A stretch of 64,000 nucleotides of DNA, from contig NZ_CP047117.1 in the NCBI RefSeq assembly GCF_030440535.1, forward strand, positions 248,001 to 312,000. Direction: 5' to 3'. The translations under genes were made by a program, and so were the position numbers. The notes under the pieces are model-generated. The model ran no database searches, was not told the DNA's origin, and saw nothing but the letters and a program-made list of their open reading frames with translations. The stretch's first letter is position 1, and every line of letters starts with the position of its first letter. The DNA is from Corynebacterium capitovis DSM 44611. Its GTDB lineage: Bacteria; Actinomycetota; Actinomycetes; Mycobacteriales; Mycobacteriaceae. Shown piece after piece: positions 40,681 to 51,143 of this stretch.

Positions 40681-40776
40681 AGTGGGGTCAAACCCGCCGG
40701 CCCGGGTCAAACGCGCGGCCGGCTGAACCATCACGTCCTATTCTCCCGCCGGCCGGGGGAGAAGCCAGGAGGCTTT

Positions 40777-42105
40777 GTGTCCGCAATCGCTCAGGCGTTT
40801 AAAGACCCGGATCTGCGCAAGAAGATCTTGATCACTATCGCGCTGATCATTCTGTATCGCATCGGGGCTCAGATTCCTGCCCCGGGTGTCGATTACGCGC
40901 TCATCCATCAGCGTTTGAACGACATTGCGCAGGGTGATCAGGCGACGATGTTTTCCGTCATCGGCCTTTTTTCCGGAGGTGCGCTCCTTCAGCTGTCGAT
41001 CTTCGCCATCGGCATCATGCCGTTTATTACCTCCTCGATAATTGTGCAGCTGTTGACGGTGGTTATCCCGAGGTTTGAGGAGCTGAAAAAGGAAGGGCAG
41101 GCGGGTCAGACCAAGATGACCCAGTACACCCGTTACCTCACGGTCGGGTTGGCGCTCCTCCAGTCGGCCGGGATTGTCGCGCTGGCCGATAGGGAACAGC
41201 TGCTCGGCCAGGGCGTACCGGTTCTCGTCGAAAACCGCAGCGTGTGGACGCTCATCATGATGATCGTCGTGATGACCTCCGGCGCGGTGCTGATCATGTG
41301 GCTCGGCGAGATCATTACGGAAAAGGGCGTCGGCAACGGCATGTCCCTCCTCATTTTCGCAGGCATCGCCACTCAGCTGCCACGCGAGGGTGCGTACATC
41401 TTGCAGAACTCCGGGGGAGTGACCTTCGCGCTCGTTCTCGCCGCGATTGTCGCACTCGTGGTGGGCATCATCTTCGTCGAGCAGGGACAGCGCCGCATCC
41501 CGGTGCAGTACGCGAAGCGCATGGTTGGGCGCCGGCAGTACGGCGGGTCCTCCACCTATCTGCCGCTGAAGGTCAACCAGGCGGGTGTTATCCCGGTCAT
41601 CTTCGCATCCTCGCTGATGTACGTTCCGGTGCTGATCACTCAAATCGTCACGATGAACAAGACGGCCCCGTCGGAAAATTGGTGGGCACGCAACGTGATG
41701 GCTTGGCTGCAGAACCCGGGCTCGTGGCAGTACATCGCAGTCTACTTCGCCCTCATCATCTTCTTCTCCTACTTCTACGTCTCCATCCAGTACGACCCGG
41801 TGGAGCAGGCCGACAACATGAAGAAGTACGGCGGATTCATTCCAGGTGTCCGCCCGGGCCGGCCCACCGCCCAGTACCTCGGGTTCGTCATGAACCGGTT
41901 GCTGTTCGTTGGGGCCCTCTACCTCGGCCTCATCGCGATTCTGCCGAACCTTGCGCTCGATGCGGGCGTCGGTGGTTCCGGGCGGATGGGCATGAGCGCG
42001 TTCGGTGGCACCGCTATTCTGATTATGGTCTCCGTGGCGCTGACTACGGTGAAACAAATTGAATCCCAGCTTCTCCAATCCAACTACGAAGGACTATTGC
42101 GATAA
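40777..42105 (+). CDS. secY: Preprotein translocase subunit SecY
   Basis: The channel subunit of the Sec translocon, 442 residues with ten membrane helices. The N-terminal [30 protein letters not shown] and the plug region are canonical, as is [19 protein letters not shown] in the cytosolic loop that binds SecA and ribosomes. It starts at GTG 40777. Its stop codon overlaps the adk start, so the two are co-translated. Confidence 0.97.
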   Translation: MSAIAQAFKDPDLRKKILITIALIILYRIGAQIPAPGVDYALIHQRLNDIAQGDQATMFSVIGLFSGGALLQLSIFAIGIMPFITSSIIVQLLTVVIPRFEELKKEGQAGQTKMTQYTRYLTVGLALLQSAGIVALADREQLLGQGVPVLVENRSVWTLIMMIVVMTSGAVLIMWLGEIITEKGVGNGMSLLIFAGIATQLPREGAYILQNSGGVTFALVLAAIVALVVGIIFVEQGQRRIPVQYAKRMVGRRQYGGSSTYLPLKVNQAGVIPVIFASSLMYVPVLITQIVTMNKTAPSENWWARNVMAWLQNPGSWQYIAVYFALIIFFSYFYVSIQYDPVEQADNMKKYGGFIPGVRPGRPTAQYLGFVMNRLLFVGALYLGLIAILPNLALDAGVGGSGRMGMSAFGGTAILIMVSVALTTVKQIESQLLQSNYEGLLR

Positions 42106-42650
42106 TGCGTCTTGTACTTCTCGGCCCTCCCGGTGCGGGCAAGGGCACCCAGGCGGCTATCCTCTCCGAAAAGCTAGGCATCCCGCACATCTCCACGGGC
42201 GACCTCTTCCGCGCCAACATCGGTGAAGGAACCCCGCTCGGTGTTGAGGCCAAGGAATACATCGACGCGGGCAAGCTGGTGCCGACGGATGTCACCGCAC
42301 GCATGGTCGAGGCCCGGTTGGAGGAGGACGACGCCAATGACGGTTTTCTTCTCGACGGTTTCCCCCGCACCGTTGAGCAAGCGGAAATCCTCAAAGACCT
42401 CCTCGACCGCAAGGGTGTAACGCTCGACGGGGTGCTCAACTTCCGGATCGACGAGGACGTCGTTGTCGAGCGCATGCTCGCTCGCGGCCGCGCAGACGAC
42501 AACGAGGAGACAATCCGCACCCGTCTCAACGTGTACCGCGACGAGACAGCGCCGCTGATCGACTACTACGGCGACGCGATCATCGACATCGACGCCGTGG
42601 GCGACGTCGATGAGGTCAACGCTCGCGCGTTGAGCAAGCTGCCCCGCTAG
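42105..42650 (+). CDS. adk: Adenylate kinase
   Basis: Converts ATP plus AMP to two ADP. The P-loop is [11 protein letters not shown] (residues 7-17), with GDLFRANI and [12 protein letters not shown] for AMP binding and [15 protein letters not shown] in the lid region. At 181 residues it is the short form without the zinc lid, as usual for actinobacteria. It is flanked by overlaps with secY and map, an operon conserved widely in bacteria. Confidence 0.97.
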   Translation: MRLVLLGPPGAGKGTQAAILSEKLGIPHISTGDLFRANIGEGTPLGVEAKEYIDAGKLVPTDVTARMVEARLEEDDANDGFLLDGFPRTVEQAEILKDLLDRKGVTLDGVLNFRIDEDVVVERMLARGRADDNEETIRTRLNVYRDETAPLIDYYGDAIIDIDAVGDVDEVNARALSKLPR

Positions 42651-43447
42651 TGGTTTTCCGCAAGCGGCGTTCCGTGCCGCCGAAGACGGTCGGCGAGCTC
42701 GACGCGATGGAAGCCGCGGGGCGCATTGTGGGCATTGCCCTGCAGGAAGTGCGCGCCGCAGCGCGACCGGGGGTAAGCACGCTAGAGCTTGACCGGGTGG
42801 CAGAGGACGTCATCCGCGACCACGGGGCGATCCCTACCTTCCTTGGGTACAACGGATTCCCGGCGTCAATCTGCGCCTCGATCAACGAGGTCGTCGTGCA
42901 CGGCATTCCCTCCGCGACGGAGGTGCTCAAGGACGGTGACCTCGTCTCGATCGATTGCGGTGCAACCCTCGACGGGTGGGTGGGTGACTCCGCGTGGTCC
43001 TTCGGGGTGGGGCAGTTGCCGGGGGACGTCGACAAGCTCAATCGTGCAACCGAATGGGTGCTGGGTGAAGGTCTCAAGGCGATGGTGCCCGGGGCCCGGC
43101 TCACCGACGTCTCGCACGCGCTCGAGGTGGCAACGCGTGCTGCGGAACGGCGTTTCGGAATCGAGCTGGGGATTCTCGACGGTTATGGTGGCCACGGCAT
43201 CGGCCATGAGATGCATGAAGAACCCTTTCTTGCCAACGAGGGCAGGGCGGGGCGCGGGCCGCTCATTGCAGAAGGCTCGGTCCTCGCCATCGAGCCGATG
43301 CTTATCCTCGGGGGAGAAACAGAGAGCGAGGAGCTTGATGACGGCTGGACCGTGGTCACCCTCGACCGCTCCCCGGCCGCTCACTGGGAGCACACGGTCG
43401 CGGCGACAAGCGACGGCCCACGAATTCTCACGCCGCGTGTGCGTTAA
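42650..43447 (+). CDS. map: Methionine aminopeptidase, type I
   Basis: Removes the initiator methionine from new proteins. The 265-residue protein has the five metal ligands in their usual contexts: Asp in [14 protein letters not shown] and in the same motif, His in [15 protein letters not shown], and Glu in LAIEPM and near DGWTVVTLD. It starts at GTG 42650, sharing a base with the adk stop. The N-terminal [18 protein letters not shown] matches type I enzymes. Confidence 0.95.
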   Translation: MVFRKRRSVPPKTVGELDAMEAAGRIVGIALQEVRAAARPGVSTLELDRVAEDVIRDHGAIPTFLGYNGFPASICASINEVVVHGIPSATEVLKDGDLVSIDCGATLDGWVGDSAWSFGVGQLPGDVDKLNRATEWVLGEGLKAMVPGARLTDVSHALEVATRAAERRFGIELGILDGYGGHGIGHEMHEEPFLANEGRAGRGPLIAEGSVLAIEPMLILGGETESEELDDGWTVVTLDRSPAAHWEHTVAATSDGPRILTPRVR

Positions 43448-43485
43448 GCGACAGCAGTTTAGTCCCCAGCTGTTATACTTCTCTC

Positions 43486-44253
43486 ATGTCATACACACCG
43501 CGGCACGCTAAGCCGTCCCTTTCCAAGCGCCGCCTCGGTGTGGTTGCCGGAGCCGCCGCATTGACGACGACTCTGTTCGGCGGGCCTGACGCCCACGCCC
43601 AAGATGCCGGCCTTGATGGGTTTATCGCCCAGGTCAACGCGACGTTCCAGGACGCGGCACAGCGCCACGACGCGTCCGCGCGTGAGGGTGCGTGGGGTTT
43701 GCGCGCCGCGATGTACCAGCAGGCGGACGGCCTTGCGACGGTCAACCCGGCCCTGCCCGCGCAGGCGAAGGCTGCCGTTGACCAAGCCGTGGAAGCAGCT
43801 TTCCCCGGTTTGATCGCTCAGCGCACCGCGCCTGAGCCCGCCGCTCAGGCAGCCCCCGCGGCGGAAGCCGCGCCGGCCGAGCAAGCGGCGCCGGCCTTCG
43901 ATTACGGTCCCTGCCCCCGCGACGCCAAGGCGTGCATCGATATCGACGGCCGGAGGTCCTGGCTGCAAAATGACGGGCAGGTGTACCACCAGGCCGCGGC
44001 GATTGGGCCTGGGCGCGCCGGATACGAAACCCCGCGCGGGACGTTCTACGTCAACCGCAAGGTCAAGGACGAGATCTCCTACGAGTTCAACAATGCCCCG
44101 ATGCCATACGCGACGTACTTCACGAACAACGGCATCGCGTTCCACGAAGGCGACCCGTCGATTCTCTCCCATGGGTGCATCCGCATGTACCGCGCGGATG
44201 CGCAGCGCTACTTCGACGACCTGCAGGTTGGCGATAAGGTCTTCGTGTACTAG
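43486..44253 (+). CDS. Secreted L,D-transpeptidase (YkuD domain)
   Basis: A 255-residue exported enzyme expected to make 3-3 crosslinks in peptidoglycan. The signal peptide spans residues 1-39 (RRLGVVAGAAALTTTLFGGPDAHAQ). It is followed by a region of helices and an Ala/Pro/Glu-rich linker (PAAQAAPAAEAAPAEQAAPA), then the YkuD domain with the catalytic HEGDPSILSHGCIRM motif (histidine and cysteine). A TATACT box at 43474-43479 lies 7 nt before the ATG, so the message is leaderless. Confidence 0.88.
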   Translation: MSYTPRHAKPSLSKRRLGVVAGAAALTTTLFGGPDAHAQDAGLDGFIAQVNATFQDAAQRHDASAREGAWGLRAAMYQQADGLATVNPALPAQAKAAVDQAVEAAFPGLIAQRTAPEPAAQAAPAAEAAPAEQAAPAFDYGPCPRDAKACIDIDGRRSWLQNDGQVYHQAAAIGPGRAGYETPRGTFYVNRKVKDEISYEFNNAPMPYATYFTNNGIAFHEGDPSILSHGCIRMYRADAQRYFDDLQVGDKVFVY

Positions 44254-44269
44254 CCAGTCTCGGTTCATA

Positions 44270-44306
44270 CCCCGCTTCCGGCGCCAATGCGTCGCGAGCG
44301 GGGTTT
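44270..44306 (+). terminator. Hairpin after the L,D-transpeptidase gene
   Basis: CCCCGCT (44270-44276) pairs with AGCGGGG (44297-44303) and is followed by TTT. A weak promoter candidate for infA follows: TTTGTG at 44304-44309 and TAAGCT at 44328-44333, an 18-bp spacer. Confidence 0.55.
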
Positions 44307-44442
44307 GTGTTTGCGCAGGTGGCGGGCTAAGCTGTCAAGTTGGCGTTGTGGAGCCGGATTCAAACCGGCTCGGTGGCGTCGTGTAGCAATCGCGAAAATA
44401 CGTCAAGTACCAGCATGAATGGTGCTTTAGGAAGTGGAGTGC

Positions 44443-44661
44443 ATGGCAAAAGAAGGCGCAATTGAGGTCGAGGGTCGCATCGTCGAGCCCTTGAAGAACG
44501 CGATGTTCCGTGTCGAGCTCGACAACGGGCACGAAGTCCTCGCCCACATCAGCGGCAAGATGCGCCAGCACTACATCCGCATTCTCCCGGAAGACCGCGT
44601 CATCGTGGAGCTGTCTCCTTACGACCTCGACCGCGGACGTATTACCTACCGCTACAAGTAA
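44443..44661 (+). CDS. infA: Translation initiation factor IF-1
   Basis: IF-1 (72 residues), a single OB-fold that occupies the A site during initiation. It reads [16 protein letters not shown], then [21 protein letters not shown] and ends GRITYRYK. The ATG at 44443 gives the universal length; an ATG at 44434 would add three residues. rpmJ, which often follows, is not here; rpsM comes after 174 nt. Confidence 0.97.
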   Translation: MAKEGAIEVEGRIVEPLKNAMFRVELDNGHEVLAHISGKMRQHYIRILPEDRVIVELSPYDLDRGRITYRYK

Positions 44662-44835
44662 ATAACGTAAGCCTCCCTTCCCAAGCGCACCTCAGGTGCG
44701 TCGTCAACCTCTGGCCGCGGTGGCCGGAGCCGCGCGCAACCACGACCCATCATCCGGCGAGGACCGGGTAAAGCGTCGCTTGGCGTGGACGGGTGGGGAG
44801 AAAACCACCGTAACAACCAGAAAGGCACGTACCTC

Positions 44836-45204
44836 ATGGCACGTCTCGCTGGTGTTGATCTGCCGCGCAACAAGCGCATGGAGATCGCACTTACCTACAT
44901 CTACGGAATCGGCGCCACCCGTTCCAAGGAACTGCTCGCCAAGACGGGCATCTCTCCTGACCTGCGCACCGATAACTTGACCGACGACCAGCTGGCGGCG
45001 CTGCGCGACGCCATTGAGTCCTCCTACACCGTGGAGGGCGATCTGCGCCGCGAGGTGCAGGCGGACATTCGTCGCAAGATCGAAATCGGTTCCTACCAGG
45101 GTCTGCGCCACCGCCGCGGCCTGCCCGTTCGTGGGCAGCGCACGAAGACGAACGCGCGTACCCGTAAGGGCCCGAAGAAGACCATCGCAGGAAAGAAGAA
45201 GTAA
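44836..45204 (+). CDS. rpsM: 30S ribosomal protein S13
   Basis: S13 (122 residues) contacts P-site tRNA and the large subunit. It begins [25 protein letters not shown] and contains [42 protein letters not shown] C-terminal sequence. AGAAAGG precedes the ATG at 44836. The frame open to 44785 is leader DNA. rpsK follows after 3 nt. Confidence 0.97.
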   Translation: MARLAGVDLPRNKRMEIALTYIYGIGATRSKELLAKTGISPDLRTDNLTDDQLAALRDAIESSYTVEGDLRREVQADIRRKIEIGSYQGLRHRRGLPVRGQRTKTNARTRKGPKKTIAGKKK

Positions 45205-45207
45205 CAC

Positions 45208-45612
45208 ATGCCCCCTAAGACTCGTTCCGGCGCGCGCCGTGGTGGACGTCGCGTCGTCAAGAAGAATGTGGCTAACGGCCACGCGTACATCAAGTCCACC
45301 TTCAACAACACGATCGTCTCGATCACCGATCCGAGCGGTGCCGTGATCTCGTGGGCCTCCTCCGGACACGTGGGTTTCAAGGGCTCCCGCAAGTCCACCC
45401 CGTTTGCCGCGCAGATGGCTGCGGAAAACGCCGCCCGCAAGGCGATGGACCACGGCATGAAGAAGGTCGACGTGTTTGTCAAGGGCCCGGGCTCTGGCCG
45501 CGAGACCGCTATCCGTTCGCTCCAGGCCGCCGGCCTCGAGGTGTCCTCGATCTCCGACGTCACGCCGCAGCCTTTCAACGGCTGCCGCCCGCCGAAGCGT
45601 CGTCGCGTTTAA
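45208..45612 (+). CDS. rpsK: 30S ribosomal protein S11
   Basis: S11 (134 residues), on the platform near the E site. Signatures are [35 protein letters not shown] and the invariant [18 protein letters not shown] end. It is in the alpha operon between rpsM and rpsD. Confidence 0.97.
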   Translation: MPPKTRSGARRGGRRVVKKNVANGHAYIKSTFNNTIVSITDPSGAVISWASSGHVGFKGSRKSTPFAAQMAAENAARKAMDHGMKKVDVFVKGPGSGRETAIRSLQAAGLEVSSISDVTPQPFNGCRPPKRRRV

Positions 45613-45639
45613 GGCAGAAAGGAAAAGAGGTAAAACACC

Positions 45640-46245
45640 ATGGCTCGTTATACTGGCCCTGCTACCCGTAAGTCCCGTCGCCTCCGCGTCGACCTCGTCG
45701 GCGGTGACATGTCCTTCGAGCGTCGCCCCTACCCCCCGGGGCAGGCTGGCCGCGCTCGGATCAAGGAATCTGAGTACCTCCTCCAGCTGCAGGAGAAGCA
45801 GAAAGCTCGCTTCACCTACGGCGTGATGGAAAAGCAGTTCCGCCGTTACTACGAGGAGGCCAACCGCCTCTCTGGTAAGACCGGTGATAACCTGCTGGTT
45901 CTGCTGGAGTCTCGCCTGGACAATGTCGTCTACCGCGCAGGTCTTGCGCGGACCCGCCGCCAGGCACGCCAGCTTGTGTCCCACGGCCACTTCACCATCA
46001 ACGGCAAGAAGACCAACGTGCCGTCCCACCGCGTGTCCCGCTACGACATCATCGACGTGCGCGAGAAGTCCCGCAACATGCTGTGGTTCGAAGAGGCCCA
46101 GGAAAACCTGACCGACTCCGTTGTCCCGGGGTGGCTGCAGGTTGTCCCCGAAACCCTGCGCATCCTCGTGCACCAGTTGCCCGAGCGCGCTCAGATCGAC
46201 GTTCCGCTGCAGGAGCAGCTCATCGTCGAGCTTTACTCGAAGTAG
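45640..46245 (+). CDS. rpsD: 30S ribosomal protein S4
   Basis: S4 (201 residues) nucleates 30S assembly and in some bacteria regulates the alpha operon. The sequence has PYPPGQAGRARIKESEYLLQL and the S4 RNA-binding domain RLDNVVYRAGLARTRRQARQL, with HFTINGKK. It lacks N-terminal zinc cysteines, the usual actinobacterial form. AAAGGAAAAGAGG precedes the ATG. Confidence 0.97.
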   Translation: MARYTGPATRKSRRLRVDLVGGDMSFERRPYPPGQAGRARIKESEYLLQLQEKQKARFTYGVMEKQFRRYYEEANRLSGKTGDNLLVLLESRLDNVVYRAGLARTRRQARQLVSHGHFTINGKKTNVPSHRVSRYDIIDVREKSRNMLWFEEAQENLTDSVVPGWLQVVPETLRILVHQLPERAQIDVPLQEQLIVELYSK

Positions 46246-46338
46246 TCCGACTGCTTCCGCCGCGTTTCCGGCGCGGCACACCTTCACCAAGTCAGTTCCA
46301 CCGGCATCAAATAGTGGTTGCCGTTAAAGGAGAAGTTC

Positions 46339-47352
46339 ATGCTCATCTCGCAGCGCCCGCAGCTCACCGAGGAATACATCGACACCAACCGCTCGAAGTT
46401 CGTCATCGAGCCGCTCGAGCCTGGTTTCGGCTATACCCTTGGCAACTCCCTGCGTCGCACGCTGCTGTCGTCCATTCCGGGCGCGGCAGTGACCTCGATC
46501 AAGATCGATGGTGTGCTCCACGAGTTCACCACCATCAACGGGATCAAGGAAAACGTCTCGGAGATCGTCCTCAACGTCAAGGGACTCGTGTTGTCCTCGG
46601 ACTCGGATGAGCCGGTTGTGATGTACCTGTCCAAGGAGGGCCCGGGTGTCGTCACCGCGGGTGACATTGAAGCACCGGCCGGTGTAGAGATTCACAACCC
46701 GGATCTCGTCATCGCTTCCCTCAACGAGCAGGCGCGCCTCGAGATGGAGCTCGTCGTCGAGCGCGGCCGCGGGTACGTCCCCGCGGTCACCAACTCCGGC
46801 GGAGAGGTCGGCCGCATTCCGGTTGACCAGATCTACTCCCCGGTGACCCGCGTGGCCTACAAGGTCGAGGCGACCCGTGTCGAGCAGCGCACCGACTTCG
46901 ATCGGCTGATCATTGACGTGGAGACGAAGAACTCCATGTCCGCCCGCGACGCCCTTGCTTCTGCCGGATCGACTCTGGTCGAGCTCTTCGGCCTCGCGCG
47001 CGAACTCAACACCGCGGCCGAGGGCATCGAGATCGGCCCGTCGCCCCAGGAGACGGAATACATCGCCGCCTACAACCTGCCGATCGAGGACCTGAACTTC
47101 TCCGTCCGCTCCTACAACTGCCTGAAGCGGCAGGAGATCCACACCGTTGGCGAGCTCGCCGAGTGCACGGAAAGCGATCTGCTTGATATCCGTAACTTCG
47201 GCCAGAAGTCCATCAACGAGGTCAAGATCAAGCTTGCTTCTCTGGGGCTGACCCTGAAGGATGCGCCGGAAGATTTCGACCCGACCCAGATTGAAGGCTA
47301 CGACGCCGAGACTGGTGACTACGTCGACCGCAGCGGGGAAGAGACCGAGTAA
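46339..47352 (+). CDS. rpoA: DNA-directed RNA polymerase subunit alpha
   Basis: Alpha subunit, 337 residues. The N-terminal dimerisation domain has [28 protein letters not shown]. The C-terminal domain contacts UP elements and activators and contains [35 protein letters not shown]. The ATG at 46339, after AAGGAGAAG, matches other corynebacterial alphas; the seven residues upstream are not conserved sequence. It ends with an acidic tail. rplQ follows after 45 nt. Confidence 0.97.
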   Translation: MLISQRPQLTEEYIDTNRSKFVIEPLEPGFGYTLGNSLRRTLLSSIPGAAVTSIKIDGVLHEFTTINGIKENVSEIVLNVKGLVLSSDSDEPVVMYLSKEGPGVVTAGDIEAPAGVEIHNPDLVIASLNEQARLEMELVVERGRGYVPAVTNSGGEVGRIPVDQIYSPVTRVAYKVEATRVEQRTDFDRLIIDVETKNSMSARDALASAGSTLVELFGLARELNTAAEGIEIGPSPQETEYIAAYNLPIEDLNFSVRSYNCLKRQEIHTVGELAECTESDLLDIRNFGQKSINEVKIKLASLGLTLKDAPEDFDPTQIEGYDAETGDYVDRSGEETE

Positions 47353-47397
47353 CAACCCCGAGCACGCGCTCAATCAACCGCATACGAGGAGAACAAC

Positions 47398-47871
47398 ATG
47401 CCTACCCCGAAGAAGGGTGCCCGCCTCGGAGGGTCCGCAAGCCACCAGAAGCACATCGTTTCTAACCTGGCTCAGTCCCTGTTCGAGCACGGAGCAATCA
47501 AGACGACCGAGGCTAAGGCCAAGGTCCTGCGCCCCTACGCCGAGAAGCTCATCACCAAGGCGAAGAAGGGCACGCTGGCTGACCGCCGCGCCGTCGCCGC
47601 TGAGCTGCCGAGCAAGGAGATCGTTGCGCACCTGTTCAACGATCTCGCCCCGCAGTTCGCCAACCGCGATGGTGGCTACACTCGCACCATCAAGCTGGAG
47701 AACCGTGCCGGCGACAACGCCCCGATGGTTCAGATCTCCCTTGTTCTCGAGGAGACCGTGACCTCCGAGGCCACACGCGCAGCGCGCGTCGCAGCATCCC
47801 GCGAAGCTGAGCCCGCCGAGCCCGCCGAGCCTGCCGAAGAAGCTTCCACGGAAGAGTCTGAGCAGTCCTAG
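47398..47871 (+). CDS. rplQ: 50S ribosomal protein L17
   Basis: L17 (157 residues). It begins [19 protein letters not shown] and contains [23 protein letters not shown]. The globular part ends near residue 120. It is followed by an acidic low-complexity tail with [18 protein letters not shown], a common actinobacterial extension that is probably disordered. It is the last gene of the alpha operon. Confidence 0.96.
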   Translation: MPTPKKGARLGGSASHQKHIVSNLAQSLFEHGAIKTTEAKAKVLRPYAEKLITKAKKGTLADRRAVAAELPSKEIVAHLFNDLAPQFANRDGGYTRTIKLENRAGDNAPMVQISLVLEETVTSEATRAARVAASREAEPAEPAEPAEEASTEESEQS

Positions 47872-47886
47872 CCCCGGTTCGCCGGT

Positions 47887-47926
47887 CACACCCCGCCTAC
47901 GTGCCGATGCACGAGGGCGGGGTGTG
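47887..47926 (+). terminator. Hairpin after rplQ
   Basis: CACACCCCGCC (47887-47897) pairs perfectly with GGCGGGGTGTG (47916-47926), an 11-bp stem. There is no T-run, so it may be an inefficient or factor-assisted terminator before truA. Confidence 0.55.
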
Positions 47927-47957
47927 CTCGTCTGGGGGCATTGCTAGGGTTAGCCGG

Positions 47958-48845
47958 GTGACCTCGCAGCCCGCCACCCCAGCGCCCGACATGGCGCGAC
48001 TGCGCCTCGACATCGCCTACGACGGTTCCGGTTTTCACGGCTGGGCCCGCCAGCGCCCGGCGCCGGATGGCAGCGCCACCCGAACAGTTCAGGAAACGCT
48101 GGAGACGGCGCTAGCGCTTGTTCTGCGCACCGAGGTGGGCCTCACGGTCGCCGGGCGCACGGACGCTGGCGTTCACGCCTCGGGCCAGGTCGCGCACGTC
48201 GATGTGCCACGGGTGAGCCTGCAGCAGCGCTCTATTGACGGGGACCCCGGGCGCTTAGTGCGTCGCTTAGCCAAGCTCTTGCCCGAAGATATCCGAGTCT
48301 TCGCGGTCACCGAGGTGCCGCCGCTTTTCGACGCGCGGTTTTCCGCGCTCGAGAGGACGTACGCCTATCGGGTCACGACGCACCCGGGTGGGGCGCTGCC
48401 CATGCGGCGGAGCGACACTGCGACGTGGGGCAAGCCCGTCGACCTTGCCCGCATGCAAAACGCGGCGGATCTATTGCTCGGTCTCAACGACTTTGCCGCG
48501 TTTTGCAGGGCCCGCCCGCACGCGACGACGGTGCGGCAGCTGCGTCACTTGAGGTGGGCGGAGGCGTCGACAAGCGAGGAGCCCGAGCTCTATATTGCGC
48601 GCGTCACGGCCGACGCTTTTTGCTGGAATATGGTCCGAGCGTTGGTGGCCACCTGCCTGATAGTCGGGGAGGGGCGTCGGGACGAGGACTGGGTGAGTAC
48701 GCTGCTGACGTTGCGGGAGCGCTCGGCACAGGTGCCGCTAGCCCCGGCGCGCGGGTTGACGCTGACCGGTGTTGCCTACCCGCCCGAACAAGACCTCGCG
48801 GCGCGTTCCGCACAAACCCGCGCGCGGCGGGGGTCGATTGGCTGA
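47958..48845 (+). CDS. truA: tRNA pseudouridine synthase A
   Basis: Makes pseudouridine at positions 38-40 of tRNA anticodon stems. The 295-residue protein has RLRLDIAYDGSGFHGWARQ, the catalytic aspartate in AGRTDAGVHASGQVAH and the C-terminal FCWNMVRALVATCLIVGEGRR motif. The GTG at 47958 is preceded by a TAGGGT box at 47945-47950, so it is probably leaderless; an ATG at 47991 is the alternative. A copy of the dispersed 12-mer lies inside the gene at 48564. Confidence 0.93.
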   Translation: MTSQPATPAPDMARLRLDIAYDGSGFHGWARQRPAPDGSATRTVQETLETALALVLRTEVGLTVAGRTDAGVHASGQVAHVDVPRVSLQQRSIDGDPGRLVRRLAKLLPEDIRVFAVTEVPPLFDARFSALERTYAYRVTTHPGGALPMRRSDTATWGKPVDLARMQNAADLLLGLNDFAAFCRARPHATTVRQLRHLRWAEASTSEEPELYIARVTADAFCWNMVRALVATCLIVGEGRRDEDWVSTLLTLRERSAQVPLAPARGLTLTGVAYPPEQDLAARSAQTRARRGSIG

Positions 48846-48859
48846 GCTGGCGCTGGGGC

Positions 48860-48889
48860 GCACCGTGCCTGAAAGCACCGTGTCTGAAA
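48860..48889 (+). repeat. Tandem 15-bp repeat, two copies
   Basis: GCACCGTGCCTGAAA at 48860-48874 is followed immediately by GCACCGTGTCTGAAA, differing at one base. It lies between truA and the large membrane protein gene, upstream of a TATAGT sequence at 48913-48918, and could be a regulatory site or a replication-slippage product. Confidence 0.6.
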
Positions 48890-48962
48890 GGAATGCGGCT
48901 GTGGGGAATGAATATAGTTCGAGAGATACGTACGCGCGTGAGAGAGGAACAGGTAGCGGATA

Positions 48963-51089
48963 ATGGTCCTGGCGGGAACGGTGCTGGTTGCCCTCCTCGT
49001 GTTTTTTCTCCCCGGGTTTGCCGTTTCATGGGCGGCCGGTTTGAAGGTGCCCGTTGCCGCCGCCGCGGCGCTGCCCGTCACCTTCGGTGTGGTCGGGTTC
49101 AGCGCGTGGATGTGGGGTGCGGTTGACGCGCCTTTCGGGTGGTTCACCTTTGGTATCACTCTGGCTCTTGCGCTTGGGGTGGCCCTCGGCGTGCGTTGGC
49201 TGTTCAACCGGCGCGCGAGGGAGGATAAAAACACGTCGCGCTGGCGCGGTTCCTTGTCGGACCCGTACTGGGTCCTCCCCGCCGCGGGAGTGGTCGTGGG
49301 TGCATGGATGCTCATCTACGACAAAATGACGTGGCTGGTGTCGATGCCACTGGGGGTTAATAACATCGTCCAGGGATGGGACTCCCAGTGGCATGCCAAC
49401 GCAGTGCGCTTCATCATGACGGAGCACGTGGCGTCGGCAACGCGGATGGGGGAGCTGCACAACATCGAGAGCCATGCGCCGATGCTCTACCCCTCCGCGT
49501 TCCACGCCACGACGGCGCTGTTCGCCCAGGCCGCGGGGTATGACCCGATCCCAGCTGTCAACATCGCCAGCATTGTCTTTCCCGGGGTGGCGCTGCCCGT
49601 CACTATGGCGTGCCTCGTCTTTGCCATTCTCCGTTCCAGGGGAGTGACCGCCCAGATCGGCGCAGCGCTGGCAGCGGTGTCGATTTACGTCGCCCCGCCC
49701 CTGTGGGTGGCAGACAGCGTGGGAATCTGGCCGTACCTGTCGGCGGTTTCCGTGGTGGGCATCGTGATCTGGCTCTTCTGCACGGTCCCGGCGCACCCCG
49801 TCAGGGCGTTTCCCGCAGCGTTAGCGTTCCTGGGAATCCTCGAGGTGCACCCCGCTGTAGCGACGTACGTGGTGCTGGCGGTGGCCCTGTTCTGGGTGAC
49901 CAGCCTGCTGATTAAGCCGGCACGAGGTAGGCTACGCGACCTTCTGTGGCTCGCCGTGGCGTCGGGCGTTGGCGGCGTGTTGTTCCTGCCTCAGGCGCTC
50001 TTCGCGTCCGCCCAGGCGGAGGAGGTTTCGAGCTGGCGAACCCCAGAGGACGCTGGCGTGACGGATCCTTGGAAGGTGGTTCTCACACTGACGACGCGCC
50101 ACGTCGACTCCTTCTTCCCAGGCTTCGACCCCGCCATCGTTCTCTGGTTGGCGGGTTTCGGTGCCCTGGTGGCACTGCTGTGGCGGGGCCAGGTGTGGGC
50201 GGTGATCTTCTACGTCGTGTCTGCGGCCGCGACGGTGTGCGCCCTTGTACCTATTGGCGGGTGGTTCGGAGATATCCTCGCCACGATCGGCGGGTTCCAC
50301 TACAACACCGCGCACCGCCTAGTGCAGCCGGTGGCAATGGTGACCTTCGCCTCGGCATCGATTGGCGTGGCCGCGATGATCCGCCTCCTCACCTTGGCGC
50401 CGCTTGCCGCCCGACGCGGTAAGGCGGGGTGGACGAGGGCGTCGACAAGCGTGTCTGCGATCGTGGCCGTCCTGGCGGGCGCGGGTGTGAGCGTGTGGGC
50501 GGAGACGACGGCGCGCGCGGGTGCGGAGGCGGCGTTTAGCGAACCGCGCAGCGGCGACCGCATGGTCAACGAGAATGACCTGCGGGCCTTCGACTGGCTC
50601 GCCGCGCAACCCGTTGCGTGGGAGGGCTACACCTTCGGTGAGCCCGCCGACGGGTACTCGTGGGCGTACGCCTACAACGGGTTGCCGACGATTTCGCGGC
50701 ACTACATGTCGGCGATGGGTGGGCGCGGATCCGCGACGGACACGGCGTATTGGCACTCGGATTACCTCGGAAACGGCAGGCGCGGCGACGCGGACGCGCA
50801 AAACGTCACCGATACCGCCCTAAAAGACCTGAACGTGAAGTTCTACCTGCTCAGCCCCGGGACGATCTGGGAGTTCCAGTACGAGAGGTATGGCCAGCTC
50901 AAAGGGCTGTGGACGTCCCCTGGGGTCACGCCCGTCTACCGCAAGGGCACCACGGTTATCTTCGCCGTCAACTCGCAATTCACCGACACGGAGTTGCGCG
51001 CTTTGCGTCGTAGCGCCCGCGAGGCGGGCTCGGACGACATCCCGGTTCTCACACCGGCCGCACGTACTAACGCAGCGGGCGCGGAGTGA
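48963..51089 (+). CDS. Large multi-spanning membrane protein (DUF6541-like)
   Basis: A 708-residue protein with about eleven to thirteen predicted membrane helices over residues 1-520 and a soluble extracytoplasmic C-terminal domain. The pattern GWDSQWHANAVRFIMTEH after the third helix resembles the acidic motif in the first loop of GT-C glycosyltransferases, and the whole resembles the actinobacterial DUF6541 family. A role in cell-envelope glycan assembly is possible but inferred. It lies between truA and the ESX-4 genes, as in other corynebacteria. A copy of the dispersed 12-mer is at 50439 within the coding region. Confidence 0.7.
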   Translation: MVLAGTVLVALLVFFLPGFAVSWAAGLKVPVAAAAALPVTFGVVGFSAWMWGAVDAPFGWFTFGITLALALGVALGVRWLFNRRAREDKNTSRWRGSLSDPYWVLPAAGVVVGAWMLIYDKMTWLVSMPLGVNNIVQGWDSQWHANAVRFIMTEHVASATRMGELHNIESHAPMLYPSAFHATTALFAQAAGYDPIPAVNIASIVFPGVALPVTMACLVFAILRSRGVTAQIGAALAAVSIYVAPPLWVADSVGIWPYLSAVSVVGIVIWLFCTVPAHPVRAFPAALAFLGILEVHPAVATYVVLAVALFWVTSLLIKPARGRLRDLLWLAVASGVGGVLFLPQALFASAQAEEVSSWRTPEDAGVTDPWKVVLTLTTRHVDSFFPGFDPAIVLWLAGFGALVALLWRGQVWAVIFYVVSAAATVCALVPIGGWFGDILATIGGFHYNTAHRLVQPVAMVTFASASIGVAAMIRLLTLAPLAARRGKAGWTRASTSVSAIVAVLAGAGVSVWAETTARAGAEAAFSEPRSGDRMVNENDLRAFDWLAAQPVAWEGYTFGEPADGYSWAYAYNGLPTISRHYMSAMGGRGSATDTAYWHSDYLGNGRRGDADAQNVTDTALKDLNVKFYLLSPGTIWEFQYERYGQLKGLWTSPGVTPVYRKGTTVIFAVNSQFTDTELRALRRSAREAGSDDIPVLTPAARTNAAGAE

Positions 51090-51143
51090 GCGCGGCTGCG
51101 GTAGGTTAAGGGCGCACGGGGGATTCATGAGGGGGGATGGTCC

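Noticed and set aside
48425..49126. 233-codon frame over the truA 3' end
   Set aside because: It overlaps truA and the start of the membrane protein gene in another frame; Arg/Gly-rich composition marks it as a shadow.
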